Assembly (NCBI RefSeq): GCF_016612995.1
Contig: NZ_JAEOAH010000004.1
Location: 207,467 to 271,466, forward strand
Source: Viridibacillus soli
Lineage (GTDB): Bacteria > Bacillota > Bacilli > Bacillales_A > Planococcaceae
DNA length: 64,000 nucleotides
Direction: 5' to 3'
Under the pieces are notes generated by a model, which saw only the letters and a program-made list of their open reading frames with translations, had not been told where the DNA came from and searched no databases. Of this stretch, positions 16,966-25,244 are shown in pieces. Both the position numbers and the translations under genes were made by a program. The first letter of the stretch is position 1. The number at the start of each line of letters is the position of its first letter.

Positions 16966-17391
16966 GCTAATCTCCTTTGTACGTTTAAAAGCCATTTTCA
17001 TAACGACTTTTATTAATATCGATATTGAATAGAAAATTTAATTTGTATCAGTTGTTTCTATTTTGTTGGGATAAAATAGAAAAATAATATCTATACAATT
17101 CTAATTTCCTGTGTCATACAACATTAACTATTTCAATTTAATCATGAAGGTGCTGGATATCTCTACAAAACAAAGGATTTGTTATAAGATTGTTACAACC
17201 GTTACAATTTTAATATATGATTGTAACTTAAGTGGTGGTTTAACAGTTGTAATGATGTAATTATTGTGCTCAGTTCAATCAAAATCAAACCATTAAAAAA
17301 AGTGTTAAAAGTTAGAACGAATGTGTAGCTTTGTTAGATATCCATTGGCAAATTCAGCAAAATAATCTGAAGAAATATGGAGGGAAGAGTA
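16966..17391. other. intergenic region without recognised genes
   Basis: About 425 bases between divergent genes. It contains several TTACAAC/GTTGTAA half-sites around 17185-17255 (GTTACAACCGTTACAA and AACAGTTGTAATG) that could be regulator binding sites. No ORF with a ribosome binding site was seen. Confidence 0.35.
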
Positions 17392-17931
17392 ATGATAGTA
17401 CAACAGGGTCTATTAACTATTCGAAAACTTGAGCGAGAAGATGATATACTTCTTGCAAAATGGCTTTCAGATACAACTATTTTAGCATATTATGAGGGAA
17501 GAGATAATCCTTTTAATTTAGAAAAAGTAAATAAGGTATTTTATAAAGAAAATGATGTAGAGACGCGATGTATTATTGAATATGATGGCATCAGCATTGG
17601 TTACATACAATTTTACCCTCTAGAAAAAGACAGTAGAATAGCATTTGATTACTGTGATGACACTGAAATAATATATGGATTGGATCAATTTATCGGTGAG
17701 TCATCCTACTGGGGCCAAGGAATTGGCACAAAGCTCATAGTAGCTATGAGGTACTATTTAATAGAAGAAAAACAAGCTGATATTATCGTGATGGATCCTC
17801 AAGTATGGAATGAAAGAGCGATTCATTGCTATGAAAAATGTGGCTTTCAGAAGGTGAAATATTTGCCAAAACGAGAACTGCATGAAGGAAAGCTAAGAGA
17901 TTGCTGGTTAGTGGAGTATAGAAACCGTTAG
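17392..17931 (+). CDS. GNAT acetyltransferase, AAC(6')-like (179 aa)
   Basis: An Acetyltransf_8-type GNAT protein resembling aminoglycoside 6'-N-acetyltransferases: the N-terminal LTIRKLEREDDILLAKWLSD, then the acetyl-CoA loop SYWGQGIGTKL at about residues 108-118, and DPQVWNERAIHCYEKCGF. Drug resistance is not implied; many such chromosomal proteins have unknown substrates. The longest frame begins at ATG 17377, but GGAGGG directly follows that ATG and serves the ATG at 17392. A terminator follows. Confidence 0.87.
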   Translation: MIVQQGLLTIRKLEREDDILLAKWLSDTTILAYYEGRDNPFNLEKVNKVFYKENDVETRCIIEYDGISIGYIQFYPLEKDSRIAFDYCDDTEIIYGLDQFIGESSYWGQGIGTKLIVAMRYYLIEEKQADIIVMDPQVWNERAIHCYEKCGFQKVKYLPKRELHEGKLRDCWLVEYRNR

Positions 17932-17936
17932 AAAGG

Positions 17937-17975
17937 AAAAGGACGATAACAGCGCACACTGTGTATCATCCTTTT
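17937..17975 (+). terminator. terminator of the AAC(6')-like gene
   Basis: AAAAGGAcGAT pairs with ATCATCCTTTT around an inner CACA/TGTG hairpin. Confidence 0.6.
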
Positions 17976-18018
17976 GTCTATTAATGATTCGTTATTTCTC
18001 TTCCTTTACCATAGGGGC

Positions 18019-18093
18019 ACCGAAGATTGGGTAAAATCGTTATTAGCTACTGACTTAATGCTCGATCAAATCGAAGAAATCTTCTCTAAATAA
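18019..18093 (+). pseudogene. C-terminal gene remnant
   Basis: About 24 codons (TEDWVKSLLATDLMLDQIEEIF, then SK and TAA) have protein-like composition, end in TAA and are followed by a good terminator, but no upstream part is present. It is probably the tail of a deleted gene. Confidence 0.35.
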
Positions 18094-18106
18094 AATGAAA
18101 TGTAAA

Positions 18107-18143
18107 AAAAGCGCTCATTAGGATCATTTAATGAGCGCTTTTA
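18107..18143 (+). terminator. terminator hairpin
   Basis: 14-bp stem AAAAGCGCTCATTA/TAATGAGCGCTTTT with an 8-base loop. Its own gene appears to be only the short remnant just upstream. Confidence 0.85.
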
Positions 18144-18297
18144 TTTTCCAGGAAATACTTATTTTGTATTAGATGGATGCTGTTATTAATGATAGTGAAG
18201 TAATTGTAGATGAATAAAAATGAGCGCATAGATCATGGAAATAATGGACCGTTAGTTGTAAGTAAGGCCATTCAAAACCAAAAAGCGTCACTTACAA

Positions 18298-18846
18298 TTA
18301 TTTTAAATTCTTTAATTGTTTATTTAGTAAGTTAGCTTGAGATACCGCTTGTTGATCTTGTAAAATATCACCGGGTTTATTACCTTCACCTATAATATAA
18401 GATGAAAAACGCATATTTAAGAAGTCAAAAGTATATTGGAATTGCTGAATAAGAGGTAGTCCTTTTATTTTTGGTTCATCTCCACCGACAGCAATTACAA
18501 TGGCATTAACGGATTTTAAGTGTTCTTTAAACTGTGGAAATCGTTCATCTCGTATTGCATGGCTTAGTCGATCAATCATGGTTTTCATAATACCTGACAT
18601 GCTGTACCAATAAATCGGAGTAGAAAAGATAATTAGGTCACTTTCTAAGAAAGCGCTAATAATTTTGTCATAATCATCGTCTACTAATTGAAAGCCACCT
18701 TCAGCATGACGTAAATCATGAATTGGTTGAATGGATAAGTTTTTTAAATCAATTTTGTGATGTTTTATATCCTTTGTCACCAAATCTGACAGTAGTTCAC
18801 TGTTGCTTTCTTCTCTAGAACTGCCGATAAATGTTGTAATGTTCAT
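18298..18846 (-). CDS. NADPH-dependent FMN reductase / flavodoxin-fold oxidoreductase (182 aa)
   Basis: Flavodoxin-like fold: the phosphate-binding start ITTFIGSSREESNSELL, FSTPIYWYSMSGIMKTMIDR in the central FMN-binding loop at about residues 75-94, and the later strand AIVIAVGGDEP. The family uses NAD(P)H to reduce FMN, quinones, azo or nitro compounds. GAGAGGA gives the best spacing to the ATG at 18846 rather than the ATG at 18855. It is divergent from a LysR-type regulator with overlapping promoter regions, so LysR control is likely. Confidence 0.9.
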   Translation of the reverse strand: MNITTFIGSSREESNSELLSDLVTKDIKHHKIDLKNLSIQPIHDLRHAEGGFQLVDDDYDKIISAFLESDLIIFSTPIYWYSMSGIMKTMIDRLSHAIRDERFPQFKEHLKSVNAIVIAVGGDEPKIKGLPLIQQFQYTFDFLNMRFSSYIIGEGNKPGDILQDQQAVSQANLLNKQLKNLK

Positions 18847-18962
18847 ATATGTCATTCCTCTCTATACTTTCGTATATAAAAAGCTTAAACTTAAAGTCGT
18901 TATTAATAAAGATGAATGTTTCGATCATATTAATCGCTAAAACCGATTTAGGAGTGTGGCAT

Positions 18963-19874
18963 ATGGATATTAAGCATTTACATACATTTTTAACAGCTGC
19001 TAAAACATTAAGTTTTACGCAAACAGCAGAAATATTGGATTACGCACAGTCTAGTATTACAGCTCAAATCAAGTCTTTAGAGGGAGAATTAGGAATACCT
19101 TTATTTGAGCGTTTAGGAAAACGAATTTATTTAACAGAGGACGGTAAGCAAATAGAACAATATGCACAAAAGATGGTAGATCTTGAGGAAACAATGAGAA
19201 AGGCATTATCCAATCAAGATGAATCGAATGTGACTTTAACGATCGGTGCACAGGAAAGTCAATGTACTTATCGTTTACCAAAAATTTTGCAATTGTTTAA
19301 AAATCGTCATCCGAGGGTGAAAATAGTATTTAAGCCTGTTCATACAATTGAAGTTGCCAAGGATTTATTGCAGTCTGGTAATCTGGATTTGGCTTTTATA
19401 ACGGATACACATAAAGAAACACCAATGCTATGTAAAGAGGAATTAATCGAAGAAAATTTAGTATTTGTAGTGGCACCAACTCATCATTTAACGCATAATA
19501 AGACTTTAACTTTACAGAACGTTGCTAAGGAAACAATATTATTAACGGAAGAAGGATGCTCTTATCGAAATCAATTTGAATATCAATGTCATTCAGAAGG
19601 TATTCATCCAAAACAAATAATAGAATTTTCTAGTATTGAAGCGATAAAGCAGTGCGTGATTGCTGGATTAGGTATTACATTGTTGCCAAAAATGACAGTT
19701 GAAAAAGAGTTAGAAAAAGGACTATTAATAGAATTACAAACCACTATTATAATGGAGACTGTATTTACTGAGCTTGCGTGGCATAAGGATAAATATATTT
19801 TCTCTTATTTAGAAGATTTCATACAGATTTCTTGCGAACAGTATAAATTATTTAATGGATATTATAGTGTATAA
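18963..19874 (+). CDS. LysR-family transcriptional regulator (303 aa)
   Basis: Classical LysR HTH at residues 1-62: DIKHLHTFLTAAKTLSFTQT and SSITAQIKSLEGELGIPLFER. The effector domain (about 90-295) has two alpha/beta subdomains, with GLGITLLPKM in the second. The longest frame starts at 18849, overlapping the neighbouring gene, but ATG 18963 behind TTAGGAG gives the standard LysR N-terminus. It probably controls the divergent flavodoxin-fold reductase gene and itself. Confidence 0.93.
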   Translation: MDIKHLHTFLTAAKTLSFTQTAEILDYAQSSITAQIKSLEGELGIPLFERLGKRIYLTEDGKQIEQYAQKMVDLEETMRKALSNQDESNVTLTIGAQESQCTYRLPKILQLFKNRHPRVKIVFKPVHTIEVAKDLLQSGNLDLAFITDTHKETPMLCKEELIEENLVFVVAPTHHLTHNKTLTLQNVAKETILLTEEGCSYRNQFEYQCHSEGIHPKQIIEFSSIEAIKQCVIAGLGITLLPKMTVEKELEKGLLIELQTTIIMETVFTELAWHKDKYIFSYLEDFIQISCEQYKLFNGYYSV

Positions 19875-20090
19875 TAGAAAAATTGTTGGGGCGTTGTTGT
19901 AAGAAGAATATAACAATTTTATTGTCATTTTCAATAAGCTATATTAACTAAATCCAATCACAATGACAGAGGTTTAAAAGTCCCTGCTACAAATAAGTGA
20001 TGTGACTTTAATGTTTTGAAAGTTAAAATTAGAAAACATTATTTTACTGAGAAATAAGCATAATAATAGAGGATCACTTAAAAAAGACAT

Positions 20091-20216
20091 AAAAAAAAGC
20101 AGGCGCTCATCTGCCTGCTAGAAAAAAGAAAAAGATTCCCGACAATCCGAGTCGTTATGGAATCTTAGTTTGTAATGAAAGTTCGAAAACAATCATTACG
20201 TAGGTTTGGCACCTAA
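20091..20216 (-). ncRNA. candidate structured small RNA with its own promoter and terminator
   Basis: On the minus strand, 125 bases form four consecutive hairpins: TAGGT/ACCTA (20215-20201); GTAATGA/TCATTAC with an inner GTT/AAC pair and TTCG loop (20199-20172); AAGATTCC/GGAATCTT with an inner CGAC/GTCG (20166-20132); and the terminator AGCAGGC/GCCTGCT followed by T7-8 (20119-20091). A consensus-like promoter lies just upstream. No ORF with a ribosome binding site lies inside it and no gene follows it. It does not match any RNA family I can recall. Confidence 0.65.
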
Positions 20217-20222
20217 ATATGA

Positions 20223-20251
20223 ATTATACGCCTATTAAATGAAAGATGCAA
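20223..20251 (-). promoter_or_regulatory. SigA-type promoter for the candidate small RNA
   Basis: Minus strand: TTGCAT (20251-20246), exactly 17 bases, TATAAT (20228-20223). Transcription would start near 20216, at the first hairpin. Confidence 0.65.
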
Positions 20252-20582
20252 GGAAAATATCAAATGAAATAAGAGGTTATCAATATTTGATATAGAAATA
20301 TTTTTCTTAAAAGGTTGAAAGAAGATTCAAATGAGGCAATCATATACGAATATAATACAGAATTAAATAATTAGATGGGGGAAAAATAAGAAAATAAAAG
20401 CTTTAAAGATTTTAAAATACGTATAAGATTAGTGATTTTTGTTTATCTTAAGCAAAATATTTAACATATGAGATGCAAAAAAAGATGAATTACAATAAAG
20501 AATGAAAATAGAACAACAATTAACTGATGTAAATCAGTAAGTCCAGTTAAAGATTATTATAGAATTAAAGCGAGGTAATTAA

Positions 20583-21536
20583 ATGATCGTATTTGAGAAT
20601 GTATCTAAAAAGTATGATAATAACCAATCCGCAGTAAACTATCTCAATTTGGAAATAAAGAAGGGAGAATTCTTTGTCATTATAGGTCCAAGTGGGTGTG
20701 GGAAAACAACTTTACTGAAAATGATAAATCGATTAATTCATTTGACTGAAGGAACTATAAGAATTGAAGGAAAACGAATAAGTGATTATGACATACATGA
20801 GTTACGTTGGAATATTGGCTATGTCCTACAACAAATTGCACTTTTTCCACATATGACGATTGAAGAGAATGTTGCTATTGTTCCAGAATTAAAAAAATGG
20901 AGTAAGAAACAGATTCAGTGTCGAGTTCATGATTTACTAAATATGGTTGGACTTGAAGCAGAAAAGTATAGTCATCGAAAACCAGCAGAACTTTCCGGTG
21001 GAGAACAACAAAGAGTGGGTGTTGTTCGTGCATTAGCAGCAGATCCTGAAATCATTCTAATGGATGAGCCGTTCAGTGCTTTGGATCCCCTTAGCCGTAC
21101 CAAATTACAAGATGACCTTCTTACCCTTCAACGAACAATCAAAAAAACGATTGTCTTCGTTTCGCACGATATGCAAGAAGCACTAAAACTAGGAGACAGG
21201 ATATGTGTGATGAAGGATGGAGAAATAGTACAGCTCGGTACACCTCAAGAAATTATGCAAAATCCAGTAAATGATTTTGTTAGAGAATTTATTGGACTGA
21301 CTGGGGATATTTCGGATACGTTCAATATACAGAGTATTATCCAGCCAATCTCAAAAGAAGATGGCTATTTGCAAGTTTTACACAAAGTTTCAGTAAATGA
21401 TTCACTACGAGTAATCCTTAATAAGTTGGTACATCATGAATGTTTATCAGTAGATCGTGACGGTGAAATTATAGGTATTATTACGAGAGAATCGATTATT
21501 AAGTATTTAGCAAAAGATTCTTTAGAAAGAGGTTAA
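20583..21536 (+). CDS. glycine betaine/choline-type ABC transporter ATPase (317 aa)
   Basis: Walker A GPSGCGKTT at residues 35-43, Q-loop in YVLQQIALFPHMT, signature LSGGEQQ at 137-143, Walker B IILMDEP at about 157-163, and switch His in VFVSHDMQEAL. The C-terminus (about 245-317) resembles a CBS-type regulatory module (LQVLHKVSVNDSLRVILNKL, DGEIIGIITRESI), as in OpuA/OpuB/OpuC ATPases for osmoprotectants. The permease/binding-protein gene follows after four bases. Choline versus betaine specificity cannot be set from the sequence alone. Confidence 0.93.
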   Translation: MIVFENVSKKYDNNQSAVNYLNLEIKKGEFFVIIGPSGCGKTTLLKMINRLIHLTEGTIRIEGKRISDYDIHELRWNIGYVLQQIALFPHMTIEENVAIVPELKKWSKKQIQCRVHDLLNMVGLEAEKYSHRKPAELSGGEQQRVGVVRALAADPEIILMDEPFSALDPLSRTKLQDDLLTLQRTIKKTIVFVSHDMQEALKLGDRICVMKDGEIVQLGTPQEIMQNPVNDFVREFIGLTGDISDTFNIQSIIQPISKEDGYLQVLHKVSVNDSLRVILNKLVHHECLSVDRDGEIIGIITRESIIKYLAKDSLERG

Positions 21537-21540
21537 CCAT

Positions 21541-23055
21541 ATGACAAATTTAGTAGATGTTTTTAACGAACGCAAAGGACAGCTGTTAGCCTCTTTACTA
21601 GAACATATTCAGATTTCATTTATTGCTCTCTTTTTTGCAGTAGTTATTGCAATACCAATAGGAATCTATTTAACTAATAAGAAAAAAATAGCGGAAAGTA
21701 TTATAGGGATTAGTGCTATTTTACAAACGATTCCTTCATTAGCGTTGCTTGGTTTTTTAATTCCATTATTTGGGATAGGTAAGATGCCTGCAATAATAGC
21801 ATTAGTAGTTTATGCTCTTTTGCCCATTTTACGAAATACATACACAGGCATAAATGAGGTGGATCCATCCTTGAAAGAAGCAGCTATGGCTATGGGGATG
21901 AATACTCGAAAGAGATTGGTGAAAGTGGAGATTCCTCTTGCTATGCCTGTTATTATGGCGGGGATCAGGACAGCCATGGTATTGATAGTTGGTACAGCTA
22001 CATTAGCGGCACTGATTGGTGCTGGGGGATTAGGAGATATTATTTTACTAGGTATTGACAGGAATAATACATCTCTGATCCTTTTAGGAGCGGCACCGGC
22101 TGCATTATTAGCGTTAGTATTTGATTTTTTACTTAAAAAACTTGAATCCCTTTCCTTCCAAAAAACAGTAATTGCATTAAGTACGATTAGTGTTGCAGCG
22201 TTACTAATAATTTTTGTTCCATTAATAAACATCAATGAAAAAGAAGACATAATTATTGCAGGGAAACGTGGACCAGAACCCGAAATTCTTATCAATATGT
22301 ATAAATTACTAATTGAAAATGACACTGATTTAAATGTTCAATTAAAGCCTGGTCTTGGTTGGACTTCTTTTGTATTTAATGCACTAAAATCTGGTGATAT
22401 TGATATTTATCCAGAATTTACGGGTACAGCAATTTCTGAGTTTTTGAAAGAAGAGGCTATAAATAATAATCAAGAAGATGTATATAAACAAGCAAAAGAA
22501 GGAATGCAGAGAAATTTTGACATGGTAATGCTCAGCCCTATGAAGTATAACAATACTTACGCATTGGCTGTTTCAGAAGAAGCAGCAAAAACATACCAGT
22601 TGAAAAGTATTTCAGATATAAAGGCTATTCAAGAAAAAATAAAAGCAGGATTTACAATGGAGTTTAATGATCGTGAAGATGGGTATCGTGGTATTCAAAA
22701 ACGTTATGGAACTACTATTTCTAAAATTACTACGATGGAACCGAAACTTAGATATCAGGCCATAAATACAAGAGATATCGATTTATTAGATGCATATTCA
22801 ACTGACAGTGAGATACGACAATACAATTTAATCGTTTTAGAAGATGACAAGCACTTATTTCCTCCCTACCAAGGTGCACCGTTATTAAGAAAAGAAACAA
22901 TTAAAAAGTATCCTGAAATAGAGCAAGCTTTGAATAAACTAACAGATCAAATAACTGATGATGAAATGCGTGAGATGAATTATCAAGTAAACGTAGAAGG
23001 TAAAAAAGCATCAGAAGTAGCACGCGAATTTTTAGAGGAAGCAGGATTGTTATAA
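21541..23055 (+). CDS. fused ABC permease and substrate-binding protein, betaine/choline family (504 aa)
   Basis: Residues 1-215 are a ProW/OpuBB-type permease with about six spans and the coupling EAAMAMGMNTRKRLVKVEIPLAMP. Residues ~235-504 are an OpuBC/OpuAC-type binding protein (KRGPEPEILINMYKLLIEN, KSGDIDIYPEFTGTA, WTSFVFNAL), tethered outside the cell by the last span. Such fusions occur in lactococcal BusAB and many Firmicutes; B. subtilis OpuB/OpuC keep the parts separate. It forms a two-gene transporter with the ATPase. Imported osmoprotectant is likely glycine betaine, choline or carnitine. Confidence 0.92.
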   Translation: MTNLVDVFNERKGQLLASLLEHIQISFIALFFAVVIAIPIGIYLTNKKKIAESIIGISAILQTIPSLALLGFLIPLFGIGKMPAIIALVVYALLPILRNTYTGINEVDPSLKEAAMAMGMNTRKRLVKVEIPLAMPVIMAGIRTAMVLIVGTATLAALIGAGGLGDIILLGIDRNNTSLILLGAAPAALLALVFDFLLKKLESLSFQKTVIALSTISVAALLIIFVPLININEKEDIIIAGKRGPEPEILINMYKLLIENDTDLNVQLKPGLGWTSFVFNALKSGDIDIYPEFTGTAISEFLKEEAINNNQEDVYKQAKEGMQRNFDMVMLSPMKYNNTYALAVSEEAAKTYQLKSISDIKAIQEKIKAGFTMEFNDREDGYRGIQKRYGTTISKITTMEPKLRYQAINTRDIDLLDAYSTDSEIRQYNLIVLEDDKHLFPPYQGAPLLRKETIKKYPEIEQALNKLTDQITDDEMREMNYQVNVEGKKASEVAREFLEEAGLL

Positions 23056-23210
23056 AAGTTTGAGAAATGGTCATTTACTGTACATTACTGTTTGTTATAA
23101 TAGTAGGAATTTAACTTATTGAACCTGCTTTTGAAATTCAATATGTTCATTATGAAGTACAAAAATAGTCAAATTTATTATAAAAACTAAATACAAAATA
23201 CAGAAAAAAG

Positions 23211-23249
23211 AATCCATTTGGGTGTAATTTATACCGAAATGGATTTTTT
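23211..23249 (+). terminator. terminator of the ABC transporter pair
   Basis: AATCCATTT/AAATGGATT with a nested GGT/ACC pair, followed by T6. Confidence 0.85.
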
Positions 23250-23605
23250 GTATGTAGTAAAATACAGAATCACACACTGTTTTACTACAACATTAAATTA
23301 AAAATACTTCTAACCGAATATTAGAACAAAGAGAAATACACTTTAGTAATATTAGAGGATTTAAAGTTTGTCATTAAGATGAATAACTTTCCCTACAATA
23401 GATTTTTCAAATAGCCTTATACTGTAAAATTCACCATTTGAAGATTAGGTAATATTATTGAAAATGTGACGGAGCAGTAGTGTAATGTACTCTGAGCATT
23501 ACTTTAGTAGTAATTATACAAGATTACTGATGCTTTCAGCTTTACATTTTCCAATAGATGATTGCATAGGGTATCTACATGTGGAATTTTTGGAGGTAAA
23601 GCTAT

Positions 23606-24184
23606 ATGTATTTTTTGAAAAAAAGTATGATAGTGATTGCTGGCAGTATTTTAGTATCTTTAGGTATAAATTTATTTTTAGCACCATACGAAGTATTGGA
23701 TGGAGGTATTATAGGTTTAGGATTAATTTCGAATTATTTATGGGGACTAAAGGTCGGATTCATAATTATACTTTTAAGTATCCCCATTTTTATTATTGCT
23801 TGGTTGCACTACAGAGATTATTTCTATAATAGTTTACATGGTTTGATTGTTTCTTCTTTTTTTATTGATATTTTAGAATCTGTTGACTTCGTAGTTCATA
23901 TTGATGCAGTCTACAGCTCGATTTTAGGGGGAATCCTTATAGGTCTTGGCGATGGGCTAATGTTACGTTTTAAGACAAGTACAGGCGGTACTGATCTTAT
24001 AGCCCAGTTCATAAGTGATAAAACAGGTATAAATGTTGGCAGTCTTATTCTCTTCATTGATTCAATTGTTATCTTATTTGGAGGTTTCATATTATCCTTT
24101 GACACTCTTTTTCTCTCTATTATCACAGTACTTGTTATTGGGATGACTATTAGTGTTTTTACAAAAAATGTTGTTCAAACATGA
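23606..24184 (+). CDS. YitT-family membrane protein, short form (192 aa)
   Basis: The N-terminal YitT membrane domain has about five spans and the family motifs NLFLAPYEVLDGGIIGLGLI (about 21-40), GDGLMLRFKTSTGGTDLIAQ and DSIVILFGGFIL. Usual YitT proteins (about 280 aa) carry a C-terminal DUF2179 domain; it is absent here and the stop follows the last span, so this is either a natural short form or a truncated gene. Its function is unknown; a transporter role is often suggested. GGAGG lies nine bases upstream of the ATG. A frame at 23485-23829 overlaps in another phase and is not credible. Confidence 0.85.
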   Translation: MYFLKKSMIVIAGSILVSLGINLFLAPYEVLDGGIIGLGLISNYLWGLKVGFIIILLSIPIFIIAWLHYRDYFYNSLHGLIVSSFFIDILESVDFVVHIDAVYSSILGGILIGLGDGLMLRFKTSTGGTDLIAQFISDKTGINVGSLILFIDSIVILFGGFILSFDTLFLSIITVLVIGMTISVFTKNVVQT

Positions 24185-24352
24185 GGAAGTAGTAATTACT
24201 ATAAAATACCTTTCTAAACAAGATGGCGTTGAGAAGGAAAGAAATACTTTCTTTCCTTCAACCAATAAGTTAGCGAGGTTTACATCATAATTAATGAAGT
24301 AGCGGCTTTCGAATGAGGGCAAAAAAAAGTGAATTGACAGATTGTAAATACG

Positions 24353-24394
24353 AAATTCATTTGGGCAACTATAGTGCCGAAATGAATTTTTTTT
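24353..24394 (+). terminator. terminator downstream of the YitT-type gene
   Basis: AAATTCATTT and GGCA pair with TGCC and AAATGAATT, followed by T8. The layout is similar to the hairpin at 23211-23249. Confidence 0.85.
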
Positions 24395-24542
24395 GTTAAC
24401 GAAAATAATTTTCATATTCTACTGTAATGTGGACAGATTCACTTTAAAATGGAAATAGTAGTTTTTTGTAATTATAAAGAATTTATTAAGTTTTAAAATA
24501 GAGAAATTGACTATGATACATTGTTTGTGGGAGGAATATTGC

Positions 24543-25244
24543 ATGAAATGGCAGTTATTACTTGTGGAAGATGATATAGAAATTGCACGTGTTGTACGCG
24601 ATACATTTTTGCGTGAGGGATATGGCGTTACTTGGGCAACGACAGGGTTAGAGGGGTGGGAAGACTTTCAAAGCCATCCTTACGATCTGGTTTTAGTGGA
24701 TTTAATGCTCCCTGAAATGGACGGACTAACACTTTGTCAAAACATTCGCTGGAAAAGTGATGTACCGATCATCATCATTAGCGCGCGTAAAGAGGATGAA
24801 GATAAAGTGGAAGGCTTACATTTAGGAGCGGATGATTATTTAGCAAAGCCTTTTAGTTTGGCTGAATTAAAGGCGAGAGTAGAATCTCAACTACGCCGCT
24901 GGAGGCGCTATCAAGGCGTACCGGATGTGGATCATAAAACAACATTTACAAACGGTTTAACAGTCGACCTAAATAATGAGCAGATATTCCTTCAAAACGA
25001 AGAAATTTATCTAACGCAAAAGGAATTCGCTTTATTCAATGTCATGGTGCAAAATCCACAACGCGTATTTTCAAAAAGTGAACTGTATCAACATGTATGG
25101 CAGCAAGCAGATGCGGAAGGCTTACAAACTGTTACTGTTCACGTTAAAGGCTTACGTGAAAAGTTGAATGATCCGGTCAAAACACCACATTTTATCCAAA
25201 CAGTATGGGGTAAAGGCTATCGTTTCATCGGTGAACGATTATGA
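24543..25244 (+). CDS. OmpR/PhoB-family response regulator (233 aa)
   Basis: Receiver domain 1-115: acidic pocket ED at 9-11, phospho-acceptor Asp about 53 in LVDLMLPEMDG, and conserved Lys about 102 in LAKPFS. The C-terminal winged helix (about 135-233) has LTQKEFALFNVMVQNP and QTVWGKGYRFIG. The longest frame begins at 24507, but GGGAGGA fits the ATG at 24543. The stop overlaps the histidine kinase start (ATGA), so the two are co-translated. Signal and targets are unknown; the third gene of the operon is a lipoprotein. Confidence 0.94.
   Translation: MKWQLLLVEDDIEIARVVRDTFLREGYGVTWATTGLEGWEDFQSHPYDLVLVDLMLPEMDGLTLCQNIRWKSDVPIIIISARKEDEDKVEGLHLGADDYLAKPFSLAELKARVESQLRRWRRYQGVPDVDHKTTFTNGLTVDLNNEQIFLQNEEIYLTQKEFALFNVMVQNPQRVFSKSELYQHVWQQADAEGLQTVTVHVKGLREKLNDPVKTPHFIQTVWGKGYRFIGERL

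Noticed and set aside
17392..17931. Acquired aminoglycoside resistance gene
   Set aside because: The protein is AAC(6')-like only at the fold level, has base composition like its neighbours, and no mobile element is next to it.
20098..20216. Possible riboswitch upstream of the betaine/choline ABC transporter
   Set aside because: The T-run and the promoter are on the minus strand, pointing away from the transporter, which starts 370 bases downstream. It was kept as a stand-alone RNA candidate instead.
23485..23829. 114-codon plus-strand frame overlapping the YitT-type gene
   Set aside because: No ribosome binding site, aromatic-rich unnatural composition, and it overlaps a convincing membrane-protein gene in another phase.
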